From NCBI GenBank assembly GCA_036268055.1, contig DATAUW010000012.1:186001-250000 (forward strand): DNA of 64,000 nt. The letters run 5' to 3'. Source of the DNA: Verrucomicrobiia bacterium. GTDB taxonomy: Bacteria; Verrucomicrobiota; Verrucomicrobiia; Limisphaerales; Pedosphaeraceae. The first letter of the stretch is position 1. The number at the start of each line of letters is the position of its first letter. Positions 27,901 through 34,468 of this stretch are shown in pieces. Below the pieces are notes generated by a model that saw only the letters and a list, made by a program, of their open reading frames with translations, searched no databases and had not been told where the DNA came from. A program made the position numbers and the translations under genes.

Positions 27901-28247
27901 CGATCCTCCACCGTGCGGCTGGCCAGATCGTCGAAATACATGTTCATGTGGTCGCGGATGTCATACACGCTCGTCTTGTAACGAAACGTCTCGGCGACAA
28001 AAACACGGCCCTTTTCGTCGAACGTGAAAGCGACGGGATTCTCCAGTTGCGGCTCCTTCGCCCACAAATCAATCTTGAAACCGTCCGGCACTTTGAATTG
28101 CTTGATCGCGAGTTCGGCGTCAATCGGCGCGTCCGAACCGCGCTGGTTGTTTTCCACGTCTGCCGCGTGCAGCGCGAAAGAAAAGCAAATGGTGGCGATC
28201 GTTCCGAACACTCGGCCGGCTTTCAGAAATGGTTTGGAGGCAAACAT
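24933..28247 (-). CDS. PVC-type membrane-bound dehydrogenase with HEAT repeats and heme c
   Basis: 1104 residues from ATG 28247, which begins a signal peptide (MFASKPFLKAGRVFGTIAT, ending near ALHA-AD). Layout: an N-terminal six-bladed propeller of the PVC membrane-bound dehydrogenase type (FKVPDGFKIDLWA, VAFTFDEKGRVFVAE), then HEAT-like helical repeats (LLNDADAEVRAQTAKVLGEA), then a cytochrome c domain with C983-V-R-C-H987. The family is common in Planctomycetes and Verrucomicrobia and is thought to oxidise sugars or other carbon compounds in the periplasm. The substrate is unknown. It is a single-gene unit. Confidence 0.85.
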   Translation of the reverse strand: MFASKPFLKAGRVFGTIATICFSFALHAADVENNQRGSDAPIDAELAIKQFKVPDGFKIDLWAKEPQLENPVAFTFDEKGRVFVAETFRYKTSVYDIRDHMNMYFDDLASRTVEDRVKLLQKYLGDKTNELTRESEIIQLVEDRSGKGMADHAEVFASGFNTILDGIGAGILARKGEIYYTDIPNLWQLSETNGADRKSLSYGYGVRFGYTGHDLHGLRIGPDGKLYFTIGDRALNVITHEGKHLDYSEMGSVLRCNLDGSDLEVFAYGVRNPQELAFDNHGNLFTGDNNCDHGDAARLVYVVEGGDSGWRTANQFSETTAAGVWNSENLWHTQFPEQAAYIVPPIAYLGDGPSGLAHNPGIGFPPAYDDHFFLCDFRGASVNSGVHSFGVSAKGAGFTMIDHDHFFWHILATDCDFSPDGQLFVTDWVRGWPQSALGRIYRVSNTNFVNTPLVLETKKIIADGMEKRPPAELEKLLSHADQRVRQEAQFEMVDRALAGDDQYTAALTRIAAKDANALARLHGIWGVGQIGRSRPNVMREMLPLLNDADAEVRAQTAKVLGEAHFALAFDKLTNALADASLRVRFFAALSLGKLGNQAAVTPLVEMLRTNADQDVFLRHAGVMGLLGTIQVAPLLDLAKDPSRSVRMAALLVMRRRHLPQVEQFLHDSDQLIVLEAARAINDLPITESLPQLAEMIDHPTGNEMLDWRIVNANYRLGSEKNAAALGDYALNHSAPEKLRSEALQDLGTWDDPDQRDRLTGMVRPLARRDPHPAAQVLEKVLPQLLHDAPGQAQITAILAVRQLYITNSAPALRAAVADKHLKDNVRVAALHVLGEFGDPHLTEAVGVALADPSEDLHKEGNRWRSKVKPGGAVEELGMVVETGSIGEKQGALTALGTTPGEASEKLLADWMDKLNAGKVQKEIQFDVLAAATARNTPLLKAKLQQYADSQPKDDEFNGYRAVLYGGDAVEGKRIFFERPDASCVRCHKIKGEGGAVGPDLTDIIKRHDREYILESILYPNKVIAPGFESVLVEMKAGQTYAGVVKSQDDTQLSLFSIEDNALVKLKKSDIKTQVKGQSPMPEGIAKILSKGDLRNLVEYLATQK

Positions 28248-28315
28248 GTTTAATAAGCATAAACCGGCAAAGGGCGGAATCAAGCACCCAAAATTGAGGA
28301 TAATTTCCTGGGAGT

Positions 28316-28352
28316 TTTTAGCCACTGATTGAACACGGACGAAACACGGATT
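28316..28352. repeat. Dispersed inverted-repeat element, half copy (copy 2)
   Basis: This 37-base segment is identical to 13650-13686. The second arm is missing; only a short remnant (CATCGGTGGT) follows at 28371-28380. It lies in the upstream region of the PVC dehydrogenase gene. Confidence 0.72.
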
Positions 28353-28398
28353 GATAAGAAATGGAACGGGCATCGGTGGTGAGCGCCAAATTTCCTGC

Positions 28399-28509
28399 GG
28401 ACCGCGGGTCTATGACCCGCAGCTATGTAAGAATGAGATTGCCGCTCAAGGCCGATTCGAGAACGGCTTGACCGTATGTACGTTGCTGCGGGTCGCAGAC
28501 CCGCGGTCC
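28399..28509. repeat. REPIN-like pair of 25-bp palindromic repeats (pair 2)
   Basis: Positions 28399-28423 (GGACCGCGGGTC-TAT-GACCCGC-AGC) and 28485-28509 (same element in reverse, centre GCA) are two good copies in inverted orientation, about 61 bases apart. They match the copy at 15239. The element lies 70 bases before recF and on the far side of the dehydrogenase upstream region. The arrangement is that of a REPIN. Confidence 0.78.
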
Positions 28510-28579
28510 GTTGGGAAGCAACCATTCTGGATAGTGCAAAAAACTCGCCGACGCGCAGCGGACAGGCCATGCTGTCCAC

Positions 28580-29656
28580 GTGCATCTGGCCCATCTGCGA
28601 CTTCGCGACTTCCGCAATTATGCGCGGTTGGATGCTGATTTCACGCCCGGCTTTCACGTCCTGCTCGGTGAGAATGCGCAGGGCAAGACCAATATCCTCG
28701 AAGCGATTTATCTCATGGCTACGCTGCGTTCGTTTCGTGGCGTCGGCGGCGCGCAAATGATCCGGCATGGGCAAAAGGGTTATTTTGTCGGCGGCAAAGC
28801 GGTGGGCCGCGACGCGCACGAAATCAAAATGTATTGGTCCGTTGGCGAACGCAAATTGAGTCTCGACAGCCAGCCTGTCCGCAAACTCACCGATTATCTG
28901 GGCGTGCTGCGCGTGGTGATTTTTTGCACCGAAGATTTGCAACTCGTCAAAGGCCCGTCGCGCGCGCGGCGGCGTTTCGTGGATTTGTTGCTTACGCAAA
29001 CTCACGCGGGTTATTTGCCGCTGCTCCAGCGTTACGCGCGCGCCTTGCGTTCGCGCAACGCCATCCTGAAGCAGCGCGCGCCGGATGAAGCCGCGCTCGA
29101 AAGTTTTTCCACGGAACTGATCAAGCTGGGCAACGACATCATCCGCGCGCGGCGAGAATTGTCGCCGCGTCTTTCTCCGCTCGCGCGGCTGGCCTATCGC
29201 CGCATCTCGAACGACGCCGAGGAATTGCGGCTCGAATATTCGCCGAGTGTCAAAAATGATTTTGCCGTCGAGTTGGCGCAATCGCGCAAACGCGAACGGG
29301 CGTATCGCTCCACGCTCATCGGGCCGCATCGCGACGAATTCCCCATGCTGCTCAACGACCGGTCCGCCGCACAATTCGGGAGCGAGGGCCAGAAACGCAC
29401 GCTCGCGATGTCCTTGAAGATGGCGCAGGCGGAATATCTCACGGGCATCCACGGCTCGCCGCCGATTTTGCTGATTGACGATGTAATGGGCGAACTCGAC
29501 GTGAAACGACGCAGTGGATTTTTGCCGTTGCTTGAGCGCACGCATCATTCGAGCGGCCAGGTTTTCATGACCTGCACCGAAGAAAATTGGCCGCGCGAAC
29601 TCGGTCGCGACTTGCAGCGCTGGGAAGTGAAGGCGGGAACGATCAAGAAGATTTGA
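28580..29656 (+). CDS. recF: RecF, DNA repair and recombination ATPase
   Basis: 358 residues from GTG 28580; the N-terminus MHLAHLRLRDFRNYARLD is the standard RecF opening and no ATG is in frame nearby. Walker A GENAQGKT lies at 30-37. The ABC-type signature SEGQKRT and Walker B ILLIDDVMGELD are present near the C-terminus. RecF loads RecA at single-strand gaps together with RecO and RecR. In many genomes it sits next to dnaN or gyrB; here it does not, and a REPIN-like element lies directly upstream. Confidence 0.92.
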   Translation: MHLAHLRLRDFRNYARLDADFTPGFHVLLGENAQGKTNILEAIYLMATLRSFRGVGGAQMIRHGQKGYFVGGKAVGRDAHEIKMYWSVGERKLSLDSQPVRKLTDYLGVLRVVIFCTEDLQLVKGPSRARRRFVDLLLTQTHAGYLPLLQRYARALRSRNAILKQRAPDEAALESFSTELIKLGNDIIRARRELSPRLSPLARLAYRRISNDAEELRLEYSPSVKNDFAVELAQSRKRERAYRSTLIGPHRDEFPMLLNDRSAAQFGSEGQKRTLAMSLKMAQAEYLTGIHGSPPILLIDDVMGELDVKRRSGFLPLLERTHHSSGQVFMTCTEENWPRELGRDLQRWEVKAGTIKKI

Positions 29657-29854
29657 GGCATAGGCAGGCACTTTTCACCGATTGACTTTTTCCGAGAGCG
29701 GGCCAAGTTGTCCGGGTCTTTCAACTTTCAGAAACAAGGCGTAATAACATTGGTTAATCAGGAAATTTTATGTGCTGTTTCACGCGATACGTCCTCGCGC
29801 TGGAACTTGATTTCAAAACGCAATTTAGAAAACTTCCAACAACTTAAAAAAATT

Positions 29855-30874
29855 ATGCCAAAAACCATGAAGGTCGTGCAGGTCCCCAGCGCCAGAGCGC
29901 CGTTTGAAATCGTCGAACGCCCCATTCCCGAGCCGCAACCCGGCTGGGTGCGTATCAAAGTGCAGGCGTGCGGCGTGTGCCATAGCGATTCGCTCACGAA
30001 AGAAGGCCTGTATCCCGGCCTGACTTTTCCGCGCGTGCCAGGCCACGAGGTCGTGGGCGTGGTGGATGCCGTCGGCGCGGGCGTGGATAATTGGAAACCG
30101 GGCCAGCGCGTCGGCGTTGGCTGGCACGGCGGGCAATGCGGTCAGTGCGACCCTTGCCGTCGCGGCGATTTTTTCGCGTGCGTGCTGGGACGTGTCACGG
30201 GCATCACGACCGATGGTGGTTACGCGGAATATATGGTCGCGCCGGCGTCAGCGATCGCGTTGCTGCCAAACGATCTCACGCCAATGGAAGCCGCGCCGTT
30301 GATGTGCGCGGGCATCACTACGTTCAACGCACTGCGCAACAGCGGCGCGAAGGCGGGCGAATTGGTGGCGATCCTCGGGCTCGGCGGGCTTGGCCATCTT
30401 GGCGTGCAATTTGCCGCGAAGATGGGCTTCAACACTGTGGCCATCGCGCGCGGAAAAGACAAAGAGCCGCTTGCGAAACAACTGGGCGCGCGGGCCTACA
30501 TTGATACGCAAGCGCAGGACCCCGCCGCTGAATTAAATAAACTCGGTGGCGCAAAAATAATTCTCGCCACCGTGACTGATGCCGCCGCGATGACCGCGCC
30601 GCTGGGCGGCCTCGCCTCGAACGGCACGCTCCTTGTGCTGGGCGCGCCGCATGGGCCGTTATCGGTCTCGGCATTGCTGTTGCTCGGCGGCCGCAAATCG
30701 GTCAAGGGCTGGTATTCGGGCACTTCGATGGATTCGCAGGAGACGCTTGCGTTCAGCGCGCTCAGCGGCGTCCGTTCGATGAACGAAGCCTTCCCGCTCG
30801 AACGCGCGGCGGAAGCCTATGAACGCATGATGAGCGGCAAGGCGCGTTTCCGCGTGGTGTTGACCATGCCATAG
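29855..30874 (+). CDS. Zinc-dependent alcohol dehydrogenase
   Basis: 339 residues from ATG 29855; upstream in-frame codons look non-coding, and the start has the AAAAAAATT leader. It is an MDR enzyme with ACGVCHSD (C42), GHE (H64-E65), a structural zinc set C95, C98, C101 and C109, and a Rossmann motif GLGGLGHLGVQFA. The pattern is that of AdhA/AdhP-type or cinnamyl-alcohol-type dehydrogenases that oxidise primary alcohols or reduce aldehydes with NAD(P)H. A 42-base gap leads to a second oxidoreductase, suggesting an operon through fdhD. Confidence 0.87.
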   Translation: MPKTMKVVQVPSARAPFEIVERPIPEPQPGWVRIKVQACGVCHSDSLTKEGLYPGLTFPRVPGHEVVGVVDAVGAGVDNWKPGQRVGVGWHGGQCGQCDPCRRGDFFACVLGRVTGITTDGGYAEYMVAPASAIALLPNDLTPMEAAPLMCAGITTFNALRNSGAKAGELVAILGLGGLGHLGVQFAAKMGFNTVAIARGKDKEPLAKQLGARAYIDTQAQDPAAELNKLGGAKIILATVTDAAAMTAPLGGLASNGTLLVLGAPHGPLSVSALLLLGGRKSVKGWYSGTSMDSQETLAFSALSGVRSMNEAFPLERAAEAYERMMSGKARFRVVLTMP

Positions 30875-30916
30875 TCTTCGGTCAAAATTCGTTTCAAAGC
30901 CGGTTACTAAAAAATT

Positions 30917-31807
30917 ATGGCGGAAAAAATTGGATTCGTCGGCGTGGGCCGGATGGGCAGCAACATGGCGCGCCGTCTAGCGGAACAAAATTACCAGGTC
31001 AGCGCCGTGTATGACGTCAATGCCGCCGCCGCGAAGGAATTGGCAAAAGAACTCGGCTGCGTCGCGTGCGGAAAACTTGAGCAGGTGACGCAATTGTCCG
31101 ACGTCATCATTACAGTTGTCACCGATGACGCGGCGATGAAAAAAATCTTCACCGGCGGATTGTTGCGCGGCGCGAAAGGCAAATTATTCATCAACTGCGC
31201 CACCATTACCCCGGAGGTTCACGTGCAAGTGGACAAGCTCGCGGCGAAAGCCGGCGCGCAATCGCTCGAAGCGTGCATGGCTTCGAGCATCACCCAGGCG
31301 CGCCAAGGCACGCTGTATTTGATGTGCGGCGGAAACCCAAAAACCTTCGAGCGCGCCAAGCCGATTTTGGAAAAATTAAGTTCGTCTTTGCGATATATCG
31401 GCCCGGCGGGCAAAGCCGCGCAGGTCAAGGCGCTGGTGAACATGGTCATGAACATCAATACCGCGGGACTCGCCGAAGGGCTCGGGCTCGGCGCGGCGCT
31501 CGGCCTCGACCTAGCGATGTTGCGCGAAGTCTTTGGGCAAACCGGCGCGCGTTCCGGCGTGTTGCAAACCGACGGCGAGGACATGCAGAACCGCGAGCAT
31601 AGCTGCTTTTTTTCCTGCGCCCACGCGGCGAAGGATTCGGGCATCGCCTTGAAACTCGGCAAGGCGCAGAAATTAAATCTGCCGCTCGCCGCAGCCACGA
31701 AAAAACAATACGACAAAATGGTGGCCGAGGGCATGGGCGAATTGGACAAGTCGGGCATTGCCGAATTGACGTTCAAGGGACGCGGCCAGCGCAAACGCAA
31801 AAAGTAG
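30917..31807 (+). CDS. 3-hydroxyisobutyrate dehydrogenase family oxidoreductase
   Basis: 296 residues. The N-terminal Rossmann fold has GFVGVGRMGSNMA. The catalytic region has GPAGKAAQVKALVNMV, whose lysine is family-typical, and an all-alpha C-terminal domain follows. Members reduce or oxidise beta-hydroxy acids, or act as glyoxylate/succinic semialdehyde reductases. The tail KGRGQRKRKK is an odd strongly basic extension. The start has the AAAAAATT leader, and the gene lies 17 bases from fdhD. The substrate is not determined. Confidence 0.83.
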   Translation: MAEKIGFVGVGRMGSNMARRLAEQNYQVSAVYDVNAAAAKELAKELGCVACGKLEQVTQLSDVIITVVTDDAAMKKIFTGGLLRGAKGKLFINCATITPEVHVQVDKLAAKAGAQSLEACMASSITQARQGTLYLMCGGNPKTFERAKPILEKLSSSLRYIGPAGKAAQVKALVNMVMNINTAGLAEGLGLGAALGLDLAMLREVFGQTGARSGVLQTDGEDMQNREHSCFFSCAHAAKDSGIALKLGKAQKLNLPLAAATKKQYDKMVAEGMGELDKSGIAELTFKGRGQRKRKK

Positions 31808-31824
31808 CGCAAGGATTTTCGCAA

Positions 31825-32685
31825 ATGCCCAAGCCTCGTTCTGAACAGCGGAGACGCGGGCGATTGCGCGAGGGCACGGACGTCGCCGTTTCGGAAATCT
31901 GGCAAAGCGGCAAACGCGCGGGGGCGGCGAAACGAAAAGATTTTTTGGCGCGGGAAGAACCGCTGGAAATCCGCGTGCGCGGAAAAAGCGTCGCGGTGAC
32001 GATGCGCACCCCGGGCCACGACGCGGAGTTGGCCGCGGGCTTCCTGCTTTCGGAGGGCGTCATCCGCGAGCGCGGCGATGTCGTGGAAATTGCTCCCTGC
32101 GCAACGGCGTCTGCCGGCGATGCCGAAAATATTCTGAACGTATTTTTGGCCCCGGCAATCGAGTTGGATTTGGCGCGGCTCGCGCGGCATGTGTTTGCGT
32201 CGTCCAGTTGCGGCATCTGCGGCAAGGCTTCGATAGACGCGGTCCATCAACACTTCGCGCCGGTGGAATCGAATTTAAAAGTTTCCCGAAAAACCATCGC
32301 GAACCTGCCCGAACAAATGCACAGGAAACAAAAATTATTTGCGAAGACCGGGGGCGCCCATGCGGCGGCGATTTTCGACATGCGCGGTAAAATGATCGTG
32401 ATACGTGAAGACGTCGGGCGGCACAACGCGGTGGACAAAGTTCTTGGTCATTGTTTTTTGCGCGGATCATTGCCTTTGGAAAAGCATCTGCTGTTGGTCA
32501 GTGGCCGCGCGTCCTTCGAGATCATGCAGAAAGCGCTCGCGGCGCGGGTGGCGATCATTTGCGCCGTCTCCGCGCCTTCGAGTCTGGCGGTTGAATTTGC
32601 GGAGGAAAGCCAGCAGACGCTCATAGGTTTTTTACGTGATGGCGAGATGAATATTTATACGAACCCGAATCGGATTGAAGGGTAA
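31825..32685 (+). CDS. fdhD: FdhD, sulfur carrier for formate dehydrogenase maturation
   Basis: 286 residues. SSCGICGK supplies the paired cysteines C129 and C132 that carry sulfur from a cysteine desulfurase to the molybdenum-bis-MGD cofactor. GAHAAA and REDVGRHNAVDKV are also family-typical, and SGRASFE..QK follows. FdhD activates formate dehydrogenases. No formate dehydrogenase gene is in the window, so its client lies elsewhere. The basic N-terminal 40 residues are longer than in many homologues. It is probably the last gene of the 29855-32685 operon. Confidence 0.92.
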   Translation: MPKPRSEQRRRGRLREGTDVAVSEIWQSGKRAGAAKRKDFLAREEPLEIRVRGKSVAVTMRTPGHDAELAAGFLLSEGVIRERGDVVEIAPCATASAGDAENILNVFLAPAIELDLARLARHVFASSSCGICGKASIDAVHQHFAPVESNLKVSRKTIANLPEQMHRKQKLFAKTGGAHAAAIFDMRGKMIVIREDVGRHNAVDKVLGHCFLRGSLPLEKHLLLVSGRASFEIMQKALAARVAIICAVSAPSSLAVEFAEESQQTLIGFLRDGEMNIYTNPNRIEG

Positions 32686-32692
32686 ACAGTAC

Positions 32693-32716
32693 CGTGGGTT
32701 CGAATCCCGGCGGTGG
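32693..32716 (+). other. tRNA T-arm-like fragment
   Basis: GTGGGTTCGAATCCCGG has the invariant TTCGAAT T-loop flanked by a partly paired stem, eight bases after the fdhD stop. The rest of a tRNA would fall inside fdhD and does not fold, so this is at most a remnant of a tRNA 3' end, for example a former integration site, or a chance match. Confidence 0.3.
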
Positions 32717-32730
32717 ATTGCGCGGGCCGG

Positions 32731-32772
32731 GTTTCACATTGACCGGATTGTGTGGCATTCTTATTGTGAAAC
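32731..32772. repeat. Inverted repeat GTTTCACA ... TGTGAAAC
   Basis: Perfect 8-base arms at 32731-32738 and 32765-32772, separated by 26 bases, lie 27 bases before the DUF5069-like start. The half-sites resemble those of the Rex-like operator at 56172, but the spacing is wrong for one Rex site. Confidence 0.4.
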
Positions 32773-32798
32773 TGAAAATCACCAAATAAATTGAAAAC

Positions 32799-33239
32799 AT
32801 GAATACGATTGTTCCTCTCATCAGTTCGGGTGTCGCGGGTCCGCTGGGTGTGCTGCATCTTCCGCGCCTGTGGCTCAAAAGCTCGCTCGAAGCGCAAGGC
32901 AAACTCGCCGCCGGTTATCATGGTTGCGGCCAGGGCTACGATCAAATGGTCATTGATGGCCTCGGCTTGAAACGCGAAGCGCTCCTGGAATTTATCAAGA
33001 CGAGCCACCCGACTTACCCGCAATTCGAAGCGTGGGTCAAAAAGAATGGCACCAAGCTCGACAAAACTTCCGTTGATAAACTGAATGCGTCCATCAAAGG
33101 CTACATGCACAGCGATGCGACTCGCAAAAATATCCTGGGCGCGAACGGATTACCGGACGATTTTTCATGCTGCAAAGACGCCGTGAACCTCAACAACCTC
33201 GACGACTGGAAGGAATTCCACGAAGCGGTTTTGAAATAA
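32799..33239 (+). CDS. DUF5069-like protein
   Basis: 146 residues, no known function. The arrangement LPRLWLKSSLEAQGKLAAGYH, then GQGYDQMVIDGLG and a stretch around EFIKTSHPTYPQFEAWV, resembles DUF5069 proteins, which are frequent in Verrucomicrobia and Planctomycetes. A CCKDAVNLNNLDDW segment closes the protein. There is no signal peptide, so it is probably cytoplasmic. Its own terminator follows at 33258. The family assignment is moderate, from pattern only. Confidence 0.65.
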   Translation: MNTIVPLISSGVAGPLGVLHLPRLWLKSSLEAQGKLAAGYHGCGQGYDQMVIDGLGLKREALLEFIKTSHPTYPQFEAWVKKNGTKLDKTSVDKLNASIKGYMHSDATRKNILGANGLPDDFSCCKDAVNLNNLDDWKEFHEAVLK

Positions 33240-33257
33240 TTCGCGAAAAAAAATTGG

Positions 33258-33290
33258 ACCGGCATGGGGAGACCTGTGCCGGTTTTTTTT
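33258..33290 (+). terminator. Rho-independent terminator after the DUF5069-like gene
   Basis: Stem ACCGGCA (33258-33264) with TGCCGGT (33277-33283), 12-base loop, T run through 33290. Confidence 0.87.
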
Positions 33291-33358
33291 GTTTTCGGGT
33301 TCGACAAACCGCGCGCGGTTCGATTAACTTTATTCGTTGACCCAGACCACTCACGTTT

Positions 33359-34456
33359 ATGAAAACCAAAGATTATCTTTTTCCCCATCGGCTGACGCGG
33401 CGCGATTTTCTCAAGATGGCCGGGGCTGCTTCCGCGGCGCTCGTAGTGCCGGGCTGCGCGACTTCATCGGCGGAGAAAAATTCCGGCGTGCGCATCGGCA
33501 GCGGCTACCATACTTACGAACTCGTTGACGATTGGGGCAAGCTGCCCGAAGGCATGACCTACGGTTTCGGCTGCGGCATCGTCGTGGACGGGCACGACCG
33601 TGTGTTTGTGACCTCGCGCGCGCCAAGCCACACGGTTTCGATTTTTGATCGTCACGGCAAATTGCTGGAAACGTGGGGCGATGATTTTGCGGAAAAGGTG
33701 GGATTGACCCAGGCGCAAGTCGCGAAGACGGCGCACGGACTGTACTGGAGCCGCGAAGGCAGTCAGGAATATTTGTATTGGACGGAAAATGTGAACAGCA
33801 CGAAGAAGCCCAATTACGGCGGGCGCGTCTATAAGACCGACCTGCACGGCAAAGTGCTTTACACCATCGGCAACGTGGAAAAGGAAGGCAGCGCGTCGCA
33901 AAAATTCGATTGGACCAATCCGACCGATGTGGCCGTCGCGCCGAATGGGGATATATATGTCGTGGATGGTTACGGCAGCCAGCGCGTGAGTCACTTCGAC
34001 AAGAATTTCACACATATCAAGACCATTGGCGGCCCGGGCAAGGAACACGGCCAGTTCAATACTTGCCACGGCGTCTGGATCAACACGCTCCAACCCGAGC
34101 CCGAAGTGTACATCGCTGACCGCGCGAATGGGCGTATCGAAGTTTATTCCCTCGCGCTCGACTATCGGCGAACTGTGCTCGAAGGCGACGTGCGCAACCC
34201 CTGTTGCTTTTTTCAGCACAAGGACAAGATTTACATTCCCGACCTCGATAGCCGTGTGACCGTGATGGACGCCCATGACAAAGTCGCTGCCCAACTCGGC
34301 GACGGCAAGGGCGATAAAAATAATGAGACCAATCCGGCGGTGTTCGCCAAGCCGCACGCGCTGAATGTGGATTCGCGCGGCGATTTGTATGTGATCGAGT
34401 GGATCGCTTCGGGCCGCCCGCGCAAGTTCAAGCACGTTCCGCAAGCCAGCGCGTAA
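33359..34456 (+). CDS. Tat-exported NHL-repeat propeller protein
   Basis: 365 residues. Twin-arginine signal LTRRDFLKMAGAASAALVV (R14-R15) is followed by PGC at residue 33, which could be a lipid-modification site although the lipobox is not standard. The rest is an NHL-type six-bladed propeller with repeats such as NPTDVAVAPNGDIYVVDGYG and KPHALNVDSRGDLYVIE. It resembles peptidyl-alpha-hydroxyglycine lyase-like and other NHL proteins. Tat export implies folding before export. It may be an envelope enzyme or sensor; no substrate can be assigned. Confidence 0.8.
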   Translation: MKTKDYLFPHRLTRRDFLKMAGAASAALVVPGCATSSAEKNSGVRIGSGYHTYELVDDWGKLPEGMTYGFGCGIVVDGHDRVFVTSRAPSHTVSIFDRHGKLLETWGDDFAEKVGLTQAQVAKTAHGLYWSREGSQEYLYWTENVNSTKKPNYGGRVYKTDLHGKVLYTIGNVEKEGSASQKFDWTNPTDVAVAPNGDIYVVDGYGSQRVSHFDKNFTHIKTIGGPGKEHGQFNTCHGVWINTLQPEPEVYIADRANGRIEVYSLALDYRRTVLEGDVRNPCCFFQHKDKIYIPDLDSRVTVMDAHDKVAAQLGDGKGDKNNETNPAVFAKPHALNVDSRGDLYVIEWIASGRPRKFKHVPQASA

Positions 34457-34468
34457 AAATTTTCGGCA

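Noticed and set aside
32640-32716. A complete tRNA gene at the end of fdhD
   Set aside because: Only the T-arm fits; the acceptor, D and anticodon arms cannot be formed from the upstream coding sequence.
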